From assembly GCA_031258265.1 (NCBI GenBank), contig JAIRNB010000304.1, forward strand, positions 1 to 8,314: 8,314 bases of DNA, read 5' to 3'. The translations under genes were made by a program, and so were the position numbers. This document shows, one piece after another, positions 1 through 6,801 of this stretch; positions within the stretch are counted from its first letter, which is position 1, and the number at the start of each line of letters is the position of its first letter. The DNA is from Treponema sp. Its GTDB lineage: Bacteria > Spirochaetota > Spirochaetia > Treponematales > Breznakiellaceae. Below the pieces are notes generated by a model, which was not told the origin of the DNA, ran no database searches, and saw nothing but the letters and a program-made list of their open reading frames with translations.

Positions 1-198
1 GGTTTTTTGGTACTAAGCGAGACCGCTGTCTTTGCCTACAAGTGTACCGATTTTTATTATCCCGAAGATGAAGGCGGGTTCATCTGGAACGATCCCGCCA
101 TCGGCATAACATGGCCGGATATCGGCATGGAATACATACTGTCCGGTAAAGACAAAAAACTCCCCGCCTTCACGGCCCCCGGTATGAACGGTGTCTGA
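1..198 (+). CDS. rmlC: dTDP-4-dehydrorhamnose 3,5-epimerase, C-terminal part
   Basis: Only the last 65 codons are present; the frame is open from base 1 and ends at TGA 196-198. The stretch GFLVLSETAVFAYKCTDFY, followed by YPEDEGG and the W-N-D-P segment, is the conserved C-terminal half of the RmlC/RfbC cupin family. These enzymes epimerise dTDP-4-dehydro-6-deoxyglucose at C3 and C5, the third step of dTDP-L-rhamnose synthesis in the cytoplasm. Family members are about 180-190 residues, so roughly two thirds of the gene lies upstream of the window. Its stop codon overlaps the start of rmlD by 8 bases, so the two genes are surely co-transcribed and probably translationally coupled. The identification is made from remembered family motifs, not a search. 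Confidence 0.93.
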   Translation, partial: GFLVLSETAVFAYKCTDFYYPEDEGGFIWNDPAIGITWPDIGMEYILSGKDKKLPAFTAPGMNGV

Positions 199-1132
199 AG
201 ATCTTAAGCCCCTCGAATCCCCCCTTTGGCTCATCGGTAACAAGGGCATGCTGGGGACGGAACTTTCCCAGCTTCTCGAAAAACAGGGTATCCCCTTTAC
301 CGGGACCGACCGGGAAGTGGACATCACCAGCCCGGCGGCCCTGGACGCCTATGCGGAAAAACAAAACGCCCATGGCCGGATTAGCTGGATCATCAACTGC
401 GCCGCCTATACCGCGGTGGACAAGGCGGAGGATGATGTTGAAACCTGCCGGAATTTGAACGCCGAAGGGCCTGGCAACATCGCCCGGACGGCGGAAAAAT
501 TCGGCGCCCGGTTCATCCAGCTCTCCACCGATTATGTCTTTGACGGCCGGGGTATCCCCCTCGCCGGGGAGGCCGCCCCCTTTAGACCCTACCGGGAGGA
601 CGACGAAACCAGGCCCATTGGGGTCTATGGCCTTACCAAACGGGACGGAGAACGGCGGGTTCTGGAAAACCACGGGGAATCTTATATCATCCGTACCGCC
701 TGGCTTTACGGTGAACACGGCAATAATTTTGTCCATACCATGCTGCGCCTTATGAACGAACGGGAAGAAGTAAAGGTGGTAGACGATCAGTGGGGCAGCC
801 CTACCTGGGCGGCGGATCTGTCCCGGGCCCTGGTGTCCCTAATCATGGCCTGTGACGGTCCTGCGGCCCCGGCCCCCGGCCTTTACCACTACACCAACGA
901 AGGGGCCGTTACCTGGTTTGGTTTCGCGCGGGAAATCTACCGCCTGGGGCAAAGCCTCGGCCTTATAAAAAAGAACTGCGCCCTGCGGCCCTGCGGCAGC
1001 GCCGAATACCCCGCCAAAGTTAAACGCCCCGCTTACTCGGTGCTGGACAAGACAAAGTTTAAGACGGCCCTGGGCCAGACTATTCCCCCCTGGAACGAAA
1101 GCCTTAAACGGTATCTGGAATCCCGGGCATAG
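191..1132 (+). CDS. rmlD: dTDP-4-dehydrorhamnose reductase
   Basis: This is a 313-residue short-chain dehydrogenase/reductase of the RmlD/RfbD family, which reduces dTDP-4-dehydro-L-rhamnose to dTDP-L-rhamnose with NAD(P)H, the last step of the pathway. A Rossmann dinucleotide-binding motif GNKGMLG lies at residues 16-22. The strand STDYVFDG at 112-119 contains the catalytic Thr/Ser region, and the catalytic pair Y146-x3-K150 is in YGLTK. The C-terminal half has the family's W-G-S-P-T-W motif. The length is normal (about 280-310) with a slightly extended N-terminus. The GTG at 191 is chosen because the Rossmann motif begins only 15 codons later and no better in-frame start lies upstream of it. 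No clear Shine-Dalgarno is seen, which fits coupling to the overlapping rmlC. It follows rmlC as in typical rml clusters. Confidence 0.94.
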   Translation: MSEDLKPLESPLWLIGNKGMLGTELSQLLEKQGIPFTGTDREVDITSPAALDAYAEKQNAHGRISWIINCAAYTAVDKAEDDVETCRNLNAEGPGNIARTAEKFGARFIQLSTDYVFDGRGIPLAGEAAPFRPYREDDETRPIGVYGLTKRDGERRVLENHGESYIIRTAWLYGEHGNNFVHTMLRLMNEREEVKVVDDQWGSPTWAADLSRALVSLIMACDGPAAPAPGLYHYTNEGAVTWFGFAREIYRLGQSLGLIKKNCALRPCGSAEYPAKVKRPAYSVLDKTKFKTALGQTIPPWNESLKRYLESRA

Positions 1133-1235
1133 CGGATACAAAAAAAGGCTTACCCAAAATTTCATTTTTTGGAGACAGGTAAAACTTGTCCGGTAAGTTC
1201 CGTTTGTCCGGCTGCCTCCGGGTAAAGGAGTTTTC
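1133..1235 (+). other. Intergenic gap between rmlD and ugd with TTGTCCGG repeats
   Basis: There is no gene in this 103-bp gap. The octamer TTGTCCGG occurs twice as a direct repeat (1186-1193 and 1204-1211, an 18-bp period). CTTACC (1149-1154) can pair with GGTAAG (1192-1197), and CCAAAA (1154-1159) with TTTTGG (1167-1172); the two pairings overlap at C1154, so they compete. No strong intrinsic terminator and no convincing -35/-10 pair were found, so transcription may run through from rmlD into ugd. The repeat could be an activator or operator site, but this is speculation. Confidence 0.3.
1224..1230 (+). promoter_or_regulatory. Ribosome binding site of ugd
   Basis: AAAGGAG lies 5 bases upstream of the GTG at 1236. 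It is a near-consensus Shine-Dalgarno sequence and fixes the non-ATG start of the UDP-glucose dehydrogenase. Confidence 0.8.
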
Positions 1236-2567
1236 GTGGTTAATATAACGGTAATCGGAACCGGCTATGTGGGCCTTGTTTCCGGGGCCTGCCTGGCGGA
1301 ATTCGGTAATCATGTTACCTGCGTGGATACCGACACCGCAAAGATCGAAGCCCTTAAAAGGGGAATTATCCCCATATTCGAGCCGGGGCTGGAGGATGTG
1401 GTAGAACGAAATGTCCGCGCCCAACGGCTTTTCTTTAGCGACTCCCTCCCCTCCGCCATAAAGAACGGCGGTGTAATTTTCATCGCCGTGGGAACTCCCC
1501 CCGCGGACGACGGCAGCGCGGACCTGGGTTTTGTTGAAAAGGCGGTCCGGGAGGCGGGCGCTCTCATCGAGGACTACGCCGTTTTTGTGGATAAAAGCAC
1601 GGTCCCTGTGGGGACCGCCCGGAAGGTTCGCCGGTGGGTACAGGAGACCCTGGATACACGGGGACTCGCCGTTCCCTTTGACGTGGTTTCCAACCCCGAA
1701 TTTCTGCGGGAGGGGAATGCGGTATACGATTTTACCCATCCGGACCGGGTAGTCATCGGCAGCGACAGCGCCAGGGCCAGGGAGATCATGAAGGAAGTCT
1801 ACCGCGCCCTCTATCTTAACGAAACTCCCTATATCGAGACTTCCTGCGAAACGGCGGAGATGATCAAGTACGCCTCCAACGCATTCCTGGCGGTAAAAAT
1901 TTCGTTTATCAACGAGATCGCCAACCTCTGCGAAAAAACGGGCGCCAATGTCAAAGATGTATCCAGGGCCATGGGCCGGGACGGACGTATCGGTTCCAAA
2001 TTTCTCCACGCCGGACCCGGTTATGGCGGTTCCTGTTTTCCCAAAGATACTCGGGCAATCTCCGCCACGGGCCGGCAGTACGGCGCCCCCCTTTCGATTG
2101 TGGAGACCGCTATTCAGGCTAATGAACGGCAAAAGACCCTCATGGTCAATAAAATCGAACAGGGGCTGGGGGGCTCCGGGGCTTTGAAGGGAAAAACCAT
2201 TGCCGTCCTGGGCCTGGCTTTTAAGCAGAACACCAACGACATGCGGGAATCCCCGGCCCTTGCCATTTGCGAGGGCCTGGCGGCGCGGGGCGCCCGACTC
2301 CGGGTCTGGGATCCCCAGGCCATGGAGGAGGCCGTCTGGCGGCTCAAGAACATCGCCGGGCAGCTTTACTTCGCAAAAGACGAGTACGATACCTTAACGG
2401 GCAGTCACGCCCTGGTCCTGGTTACCGAGTGGAACCAGTTCCGCAATCTTGATCTGGACCGGATAAAAAAAACCCTCCTGGGCCCCTGTTTTTTCGATTT
2501 ACGGGATATTTATAAACGGGAAGAAGTGGAAGCGGCGGGGTTAAGTTACTTTGGGGTGGGCGTCTAA
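1236..2567 (+). CDS. ugd: UDP-glucose 6-dehydrogenase
   Basis: This 443-residue protein belongs to the UDP-glucose/GDP-mannose dehydrogenase family and oxidises UDP-glucose twice with NAD+ to give UDP-glucuronate. The N-terminal Rossmann motif GTGYVGL is at residues 8-14, and a K-S-T-V-P-V-G-T segment follows in the first domain. The catalytic cysteine is C267 in GPGYGGSCFPKD. The central helix with E-x-x-K-Y-x-x-N and the C-terminal UDP-binding domain (GLAFKQNTNDMRESPA) are complete. Length and domain order match bacterial UGD/TuaD enzymes, and nothing is truncated. The start is a GTG with a good ribosome binding site. Only 6 bases separate its stop from the downstream epimerase gene, which uses its product, so the two form a two-step module. 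UDP-ManNAc dehydrogenase is a related alternative, but the motifs and the neighbour favour UDP-glucose. Confidence 0.95.
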   Translation: MVNITVIGTGYVGLVSGACLAEFGNHVTCVDTDTAKIEALKRGIIPIFEPGLEDVVERNVRAQRLFFSDSLPSAIKNGGVIFIAVGTPPADDGSADLGFVEKAVREAGALIEDYAVFVDKSTVPVGTARKVRRWVQETLDTRGLAVPFDVVSNPEFLREGNAVYDFTHPDRVVIGSDSARAREIMKEVYRALYLNETPYIETSCETAEMIKYASNAFLAVKISFINEIANLCEKTGANVKDVSRAMGRDGRIGSKFLHAGPGYGGSCFPKDTRAISATGRQYGAPLSIVETAIQANERQKTLMVNKIEQGLGGSGALKGKTIAVLGLAFKQNTNDMRESPALAICEGLAARGARLRVWDPQAMEEAVWRLKNIAGQLYFAKDEYDTLTGSHALVLVTEWNQFRNLDLDRIKKTLLGPCFFDLRDIYKREEVEAAGLSYFGVGV

Positions 2568-2573
2568 GGGTCC

Positions 2574-3644
2574 ATGAAGATACTTGTCACCGGAATAGCC
2601 GGATTTATCGGCAGCCACCTGGCCGGCCGTTTGGCCGCCCAGGGTGAAACGGTTATTGGCATTGACAATATCAACGATTACTACGATGTCGATCTAAAAT
2701 ACGGCCGCTTGGCGGATTTAGGTTTGCAGGCTGCCGCCGGTCCGGCAAAAATCCAATCTACCCGCTATCCTTCCCTAAGTTTCCGTAAAATGGATTTGAC
2801 CGGCGCCGATGCCGTCCATGCCCTGTTTGCAGCGGAACAGTTTGATCTGGTAGTACACCTCGCCGCCCAGGCGGGGGTCCGCTATTCCCTGACCAATCCC
2901 CAGGCATACATCACCAGCAATATACAGGGTTTCCTGGCGGTACTGGAGGCGATCCGGGCCTTTCCGGTAAGGCATCTGGTTTACGCGTCCTCAAGTTCAG
3001 TCTATGGCCTTGACAGCGCCCAGCCCTTTTCCGAGGACAGCGCAGCGGACCACCCCGTAAGCCTTTATGCGGCTACCAAACGGGCCAATGAACTTATGGC
3101 CTATAGTTATTCCCATCTGTACGGAATTCCCTCCACGGGGCTGCGGTTTTTTACGGTTTATGGCCCCTGGGGCAGGCCGGATATGGCCCCCTTCCTCTTT
3201 ACCAAGGCCATTCTGGAGGGCCGCCCCATTGATGTCTTTAACCACGGGCAGATGCGGCGGGATTTCACATACATCACTGATATTGTGGAAGGCATTGTCC
3301 GGGTCATGGACAAGGCCCCTGGCCGGGCCGGCCCTCCGGTTCCTGAAGCCGCGGCTTCTTCCGGCGCCCATAGTTCCACCGCCGGAACCCCGGTTCCCGC
3401 CCGGATTTACAATATCGGCAACGGCGCCCCGGTTTCCCTCCTCGATTTTATTCATGCCCTGGAAGATGAGCTGGGCCTCAAGGCCCGGATGAACATGCTG
3501 CCCCCCCAGGCCGGGGATGTTCCGGTCACCTGGGCGGACTGCGGCTCCTTGGAGGCTGTTACCGGCTGCCGGCCCCATACGGGGATCCGGGAGGGGATTC
3601 GCGGCTTTGTCGCCTGGTACCGGCGTTTTTATTCAAGGGTTTAG
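2574..3644 (+). CDS. UDP-glucuronate 4-epimerase-type NAD-dependent epimerase
   Basis: This 356-residue extended short-chain dehydrogenase interconverts, by family resemblance, UDP-glucuronate and UDP-galacturonate. The NAD-binding motif is GIAGFIG (residues 7-13). The segment DNINDYYDVDLKYGRL after the second strand is characteristic of the GlcA 4-epimerase (CapI/LpsL) branch. Catalytic residues are seen in YASSSSVYG (S139-S142) and Y165-x3-K169, and the substrate-binding part RFFTVYGPWGRPDMA and the RDFTYI motif are intact. A Pro/Ala/Ser-rich insert (about residues 248-276) precedes R-I-Y-N-I-G; the family has a variable loop here, so function is probably unaffected. The gene begins 6 bases after ugd, with a short TAAGGG sequence overlapping the ugd stop as a possible ribosome binding site. 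Location next to ugd supports the substrate, but GalE-like specificity cannot be fully excluded. Confidence 0.88.
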   Translation: MKILVTGIAGFIGSHLAGRLAAQGETVIGIDNINDYYDVDLKYGRLADLGLQAAAGPAKIQSTRYPSLSFRKMDLTGADAVHALFAAEQFDLVVHLAAQAGVRYSLTNPQAYITSNIQGFLAVLEAIRAFPVRHLVYASSSSVYGLDSAQPFSEDSAADHPVSLYAATKRANELMAYSYSHLYGIPSTGLRFFTVYGPWGRPDMAPFLFTKAILEGRPIDVFNHGQMRRDFTYITDIVEGIVRVMDKAPGRAGPPVPEAAASSGAHSSTAGTPVPARIYNIGNGAPVSLLDFIHALEDELGLKARMNMLPPQAGDVPVTWADCGSLEAVTGCRPHTGIREGIRGFVAWYRRFYSRV

Positions 3645-3689
3645 TCCGCCCCACAGTCTTTCGGTTGTCCGTTCCGGTAAACGGCAAGG

Positions 3690-3704
3690 GTATCCGCCGG
3701 ATAC
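3690..3704 (+). terminator. Hairpin downstream of the epimerase gene, weak terminator candidate
   Basis: GTATCC (3690-3695) and GGATAC (3699-3704) form a 6-bp stem around a GCC loop, 46 bases after the epimerase stop. The flanking GG and CC could extend it with one bulged A. The following bases are only moderately T-rich (ATTCTTTT about 10 bases later), so it is at best a weak intrinsic terminator of the sugar operon. Confidence 0.25.
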
Positions 3705-3890
3705 ACCTTAACGATTCTTTTGTCCGGGATAAAAAAACCAACATGGAAGCGCAGGAATTATTTGCCCTAAACGATGAGCTGGCATGGCTGCTGCGCAGCG
3801 GCGGTTCGTTGTATGCGGAAGAAACGCTGGTCAATGGCAGTTCATTTCGGGGCATCGACACCGATCAGTTTGACTTGTTTTTACAAAAGA

Positions 3891-3909
3891 AAAAGTCCTA
3901 CGGACTTTT
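3891..3909 (-). terminator. Intrinsic terminator-like hairpin
   Basis: AAAAGTCC (3891-3898) and GGACTTTT (3902-3909) form a perfect 8-bp stem with a 3-base loop. Read on the minus strand, the stem is followed by TTTTT-C-TTTT (the A-rich tract 3885-3894), a good U-tail. On the plus strand the tail is only TTTTCTC. It could therefore end a minus-strand transcript of the structured element 3916-4006, or act in both directions between the sugar operon and the helicase gene. Confidence 0.45.
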
Positions 3910-3915
3910 CTCACC

Positions 3916-4006
3916 GGGGGTCTCTTGCCTCGCCATCATTGGCTGGGAATTGAACCGCCCCAGAGGCTTCCCCGCCGAAAGGCGGGTTCTTGGGTATTAG
4001 ACCCCC
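3916..4006. ncRNA. Compact structured element, candidate small RNA or structured leader
   Basis: This 91-base element is closed by a perfect 8-bp stem, GGGGGTCT (3916-3923) with AGACCCCC (3999-4006). Inside, GCCT (3927-3930) pairs with AGGC (3964-3967) and encloses two small hairpins. The first is GCCA-TCAT-TGGC (3932-3943). The second is TGGG (3944-3947) with CCCA (3959-3962). A separate hairpin CCCGCC-GAAA-GGCGGG (3971-3986) follows. GAACC in the second loop (3953-3957) could also pair with GGTTC (3985-3989) as a pseudoknot. The result is a branched, cloverleaf-like fold. The GNRA-type GAAA loop favours the plus strand, making it a leader 34 bases upstream of the helicase ATG. The terminator at 3891-3909 favours the minus strand. 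I could not match it to tRNA, tmRNA, SRP RNA or a riboswitch family that I know. Confidence 0.4.
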
Positions 4007-4008
4007 CT

Positions 4009-4035
4009 CGAATAAAACGAAAGCACAGGTGACAA
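4009..4035 (-). promoter_or_regulatory. Possible minus-strand promoter for the structured element
   Basis: On the minus strand TTGTCA (complement of 4030-4035) matches the -35 consensus at five of six bases. Fifteen bases later comes TATTCG (complement of 4009-4014), a poor -10. A start would fall in the G-run that opens the outer stem of 3916-4006. The short spacer and weak -10 make this only a candidate; it overlaps the helicase ribosome binding site. Confidence 0.2.
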
Positions 4036-4039
4036 GCTC

Positions 4040-6571
4040 ATGAACCACAAGATTACCGGTATTATCGAACAGGTCCGCCGGGACCTTGGCGCGGCGGAGC
4101 GGAGACAGGCGGAGCATCTTTACAACGAAGATTGCTGTATCCTTCTGTCCCAGTCACCGCTGGCGGTGGAATTCGCCGTAGCCGGTGACGCGGCGGCGGA
4201 GGAAGTAGAATGTACCCTGTGCATCGGGGAAGACGGGGAAACCATAGACCCGCGGATAAACGGTAAACCCGGGGCCTGGGATCCGTATACCTATGCCTGC
4301 CTCCTGCGCTATGAAGAAGAACTCAAGCGGCCGCGCTTAAAAAGCGGACACGATAAAAAATATACCCGGGAAGGCATGATACGGCGGGTTCTGGAGGAAC
4401 GGCGGGAAAAGGCGGAAAAAGCGGACTACCGCATCAAATGGGCGGACAATATATACGGCGATCATATCCTGACCAACGAAAAGGGATTTCGTTATACTGT
4501 TTTTCTGAGGGATTTTGAAAATGAAACCGGCTACAGCGACAGCGCGGATGCGGCCTATAACAAGCTGGGAACCACCAAGCATATCATGTACGCCTTTGCT
4601 AAACTCAAGGAAAACGCGGCCCTTTACAACAAACTGGATAAGACATTCCCGTTCATTGAAGTCTACTGCGACCCGCTAAACGATTATAACATAAGCTGGT
4701 ATTATCCCGCGGAACTGCCGCCCGGCGAAAAAGAACTCATCAACAAATTTTTTAAGACCAAACCCTTTATCGAAAACGCCAAAATAAAATCGTTCTTAAA
4801 ATTTATCGAAGCCGCGGAATCCTTTAATACCATCCGTGTGCGCCCCGAGGTGCGGGAAAAGGTGGAACGGTGGTACGAAGACCGCATGCTGGAGGATCTG
4901 CGGGGAAAGGCAAAACCGGATTTTTCCCGCATCAAGGCGAATCTTTTTCCGTATCAGGCCGAAGGTGTCGATTTTGCCCTGTTCCGCCGGGCCGCCATTA
5001 TCGCCGATGAAATGGGGCTGGGTAAAACCATCCAGGCCATCGGGACCGCGGTTTTAAAAAAGCAGATCTTCGGATTCAAAAAAACCCTGGTGGTGTGCCC
5101 CGCCACCCTGAAAAGCCAGTGGAAGAAGGAAATCGAAAAATTCAGCGGAGAAAAAGCCCTTATACCATCCGGGACTCCGGCGGACAGGGAACGGCAGTAC
5201 CTCTCGCCGGATTATTTTTTCTTCATCATCAATTACGAAACGGTGCTGCGGGACAGCCAGGCCGTCAACCGGGCCGATTTTGATTTTCTTATTCTGGACG
5301 AAGCCCAGAAGATCAAAAACTACGAAACCAAAACCGCCTCCGCGGTAAAGCGCCTCAAGGCAAAACATACCCTGGTTATCACCGGTACGCCCATAGAGAA
5401 CCGTCTCATCGACATCTATTCGATCATCAATACCATCGATCCCCATTACCTGGGGCCCCTGTGGGAATTTTCTTACCAGCACTGCCTATTCGACCTTCAG
5501 AAGCCAAATAAGATCAACGGCTATTACGATCTGCAGAATCTAAATATCCGGCTTGCCGGTATCCTAATACGCCGGGAAAAGCAGGCGGTTTTAAGCCAGC
5601 TTCCCGATGTCCAGCAAAAGGATGTACCGGTGGATCTTTCCCCCCTTCAGCAGGAATACCACGCCGGTTATATGAAGGGCATAGGGCAGATCATCCGCAA
5701 GAAGTACCTTACCCCCTACGATCTGCGGAAACTCAACCAGCTGCTTAGCAGCGCCCGGATGGTCTGCGATTCAAGCTACCTGGTTGATGAGGCCACCAGC
5801 GATTCGCCCAAATTATTGGAGCTGGAAGATATTTTGCTGGAAAAGCTGGACATAAAAAATAAAGACCGGAAGGTCATTGTTTTTTCGGAATGGGTAAAAA
5901 TGCACCAGCTGATAGGGAACATGCTGCGGAAACGGGGGGTTGGCTTTACGGAACTTAACGGCACGGTTCCGGTAAAACAGCGGGGCGCCCTGATTAAACA
6001 ATTTGAGCGGAACCGGGACTGCCGGGTGTTTCTCTCCACAGAGGCGGGGGGCGCCGGCCTGAACCTCCAGATGGCGGATACCCTTATCAACTTTGAACTG
6101 CCCTGGAACCCCGCGAAGAAGAACCAGCGGATCGGCCGCATCGACCGCCTGGGGCAGAAAAGCAATAAGCTGTTAATCTATAACCTCATTTCCCGGGATT
6201 CAATCGAGCAGCATATCGCCGCCGGGCTTTTGGTAAAGCAGAGCCTCTTTGAAGGCGTCCTTTCCGAAAACAGCGATATTAACTATGTGGATTTTTCCAC
6301 CAAAGGCCGTTCCCAGTTTATCCAGCAGCTGGAAACCCTGATAGCAGACCGGGAGACAGCAGCCCAGGCTGCCGCGGAGACCCCCACAGCAGCCGCAGCC
6401 CCGCTGCCCGCCGGCCAGGCCGAACAGCTTGAGCAGGTCCTTACCAGCGGCCTGTCCTTCCTCGCCGGCCTCTTCAAAATGTCCACCGGCGCGGACCTTG
6501 CCTTCCGCGACCAGAAGCTCGAAGTTGATCCGCAAAGCGGCGAGGTCCGCCTCAGCTTCAAGATGAAGTAG
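4040..6571 (+). CDS. SNF2-family DNA-dependent ATPase/helicase
   Basis: This is an 843-residue superfamily 2 protein with a complete SNF2 motor in residues of about 305-740. It has motif I ADEMGLGKT (322-330, with K329), motif Ia VVCPATLKSQW, and motif II D420-E-A-Q. Motif III is ITGTPIENRL, motif IV IVFSEW, motif V LSTEAGGAGLNLQ, and motif VI QRIGRIDRLGQ with arginine fingers R700 and R703. Such proteins translocate on double-stranded DNA to remodel protein-DNA complexes. The first 300 residues are unassigned. Around residues 55-95 a C-T-L-C ... C-L-L-R-Y arrangement recalls a degenerate SWIM zinc finger, which is common in bacterial SNF2 proteins, but the full Cys/His set is missing. An Ala/Pro-rich linker lies at about 769-796 before a short C-terminal tail. 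The start is ATG with AGGTGA 7 bases upstream. It stands alone, without an adjacent nuclease or methylase gene on its left. Confidence 0.9.
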   Translation: MNHKITGIIEQVRRDLGAAERRQAEHLYNEDCCILLSQSPLAVEFAVAGDAAAEEVECTLCIGEDGETIDPRINGKPGAWDPYTYACLLRYEEELKRPRLKSGHDKKYTREGMIRRVLEERREKAEKADYRIKWADNIYGDHILTNEKGFRYTVFLRDFENETGYSDSADAAYNKLGTTKHIMYAFAKLKENAALYNKLDKTFPFIEVYCDPLNDYNISWYYPAELPPGEKELINKFFKTKPFIENAKIKSFLKFIEAAESFNTIRVRPEVREKVERWYEDRMLEDLRGKAKPDFSRIKANLFPYQAEGVDFALFRRAAIIADEMGLGKTIQAIGTAVLKKQIFGFKKTLVVCPATLKSQWKKEIEKFSGEKALIPSGTPADRERQYLSPDYFFFIINYETVLRDSQAVNRADFDFLILDEAQKIKNYETKTASAVKRLKAKHTLVITGTPIENRLIDIYSIINTIDPHYLGPLWEFSYQHCLFDLQKPNKINGYYDLQNLNIRLAGILIRREKQAVLSQLPDVQQKDVPVDLSPLQQEYHAGYMKGIGQIIRKKYLTPYDLRKLNQLLSSARMVCDSSYLVDEATSDSPKLLELEDILLEKLDIKNKDRKVIVFSEWVKMHQLIGNMLRKRGVGFTELNGTVPVKQRGALIKQFERNRDCRVFLSTEAGGAGLNLQMADTLINFELPWNPAKKNQRIGRIDRLGQKSNKLLIYNLISRDSIEQHIAAGLLVKQSLFEGVLSENSDINYVDFSTKGRSQFIQQLETLIADRETAAQAAAETPTAAAAPLPAGQAEQLEQVLTSGLSFLAGLFKMSTGADLAFRDQKLEVDPQSGEVRLSFKMK

Positions 6572-6613
6572 GGCAAAGCGGCGCTAATCTTCAGGAAGGG
6601 GGGGCCCGCTTCC

Positions 6614-6630
6614 ACGGACAACACGTCCGT
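6614..6630 (+). repeat. Hairpin ACGGAC-N5-GTCCGT
   Basis: A perfect 6-bp inverted repeat (6614-6619 with 6625-6630) around a loop of AACAC lies 42 bases after the helicase stop. GGGC upstream and GCCC just after it could add an outer stem. There is no T-tract, so it is not a standard intrinsic terminator, though it may stabilise the 3' end of the helicase mRNA. Confidence 0.4.
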
Positions 6631-6736
6631 AGCCCGGCCAAAAACGCATATCCGGTAATGTGGCCCCTTGTCCCTGTACGTTTTTGATCCGGCGTTTTCC
6701 CTGGCCCCCCCTCCGCCCGAGCCCCGCTCCGCGGGT

Positions 6737-6766
6737 CCCGGTCTACCCCCCAACCCCCTTCTCCCC
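6737..6766 (-). other. G-quadruplex-capable tract on the minus strand
   Basis: Four C-runs on the plus strand (6737-6739, 6746-6751, 6754-6758, 6763-6766) are separated by 6, 2 and 4 bases. The minus strand therefore meets the usual pattern of four G3+ runs with loops of 1-7 bases. It sits in a longer C-rich stretch that also has a CCCGC-TCC-GCGGG hairpin (6723-6735). Whether it folds in the cell is unknown. Confidence 0.45.
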
Positions 6767-6771
6767 GGGTG

Positions 6772-6800
6772 AAAAGTTGTTCAAAATTTGAACAACTTTT
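6772..6800. repeat. Perfect palindrome, possible operator or bidirectional terminator
   Basis: AAAAGTTGTTCAAA (6772-6785) is followed after one base by its exact reverse complement (6787-6800). This gives 14-bp arms, AT-rich and unlike the surrounding GC-rich DNA. It ends two bases before a possible -35 element (6802-6807). A dyad site for a dimeric regulator fits best; a transcribed hairpin ending in CTTTT, acting as a terminator of the helicase transcript on either strand, is the alternative. Confidence 0.55.
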
Positions 6801-6801
6801 A

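Larger units (their letters stand above)
3665..4000 (+). pseudogene. Remnant of an AlbA_2/RecG-like ATP-binding protein (middle part)
   Basis: The frame is open from inside the epimerase gene to TAG 3998-4000. Possible starts are TTG 3665 and ATG 3743 (residues MEAQELFALNDELAW...), neither with a Shine-Dalgarno sequence. The piece ELAWLLRSGGSLYAEE, followed by VNGSSFRGIDTDQFDLFLQKK, resembles the linker after the AlbA_2 (divergent AAA-4) domain in RecG-like putative transcriptional regulators, where a helix leads to an aromatic-acidic pair, a G-S/A-x-F turn, and I/L-D followed by a helix. Residues just before the ATG (S-F-V-R-D-K-K) also fit the family's Y-x-R-x-G-S strand weakly, suggesting the similarity runs past the ATG. 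The AlbA_2 core and the C-terminal half are both absent, and after about base 3895 the frame runs into hairpin DNA. I therefore call it a decayed fragment. A small expressed protein of 86 residues from ATG 3743 is the alternative. Confidence 0.4.

Noticed and set aside
1104..2132. A 342-residue minus-strand reading frame opposite ugd
   Set aside because: It is the antisense shadow of a complete, motif-perfect UDP-glucose dehydrogenase and resembles no protein family.
3315..3401. A frameshift or fusion joint in the epimerase at the Pro/Ala-rich stretch
   Set aside because: The frame continues straight into the conserved C-terminal motifs, so it is simply a loop insertion.
3931..3990. A minus-strand tRNA suggested by GGTTCAATTCC, a T-loop-like sequence
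   Set aside because: The five bases on each side of the loop do not pair as a T-stem, there is no acceptor stem directly after it and no anticodon arm in the right place.
3916..4006. Twister ribozyme on the minus strand, because a stem is followed by U-A-A-U-A-C
   Set aside because: The conserved internal stems and the G-rich segment before the 3' strand of the first stem are not present.
6283..6753. A 156-residue minus-strand frame covering the helicase end and the C-rich tract
   Set aside because: Its sequence is Gly/Arg/Pro-rich low complexity, half of it is antisense to the helicase gene, and there is no ribosome binding site or family resemblance.
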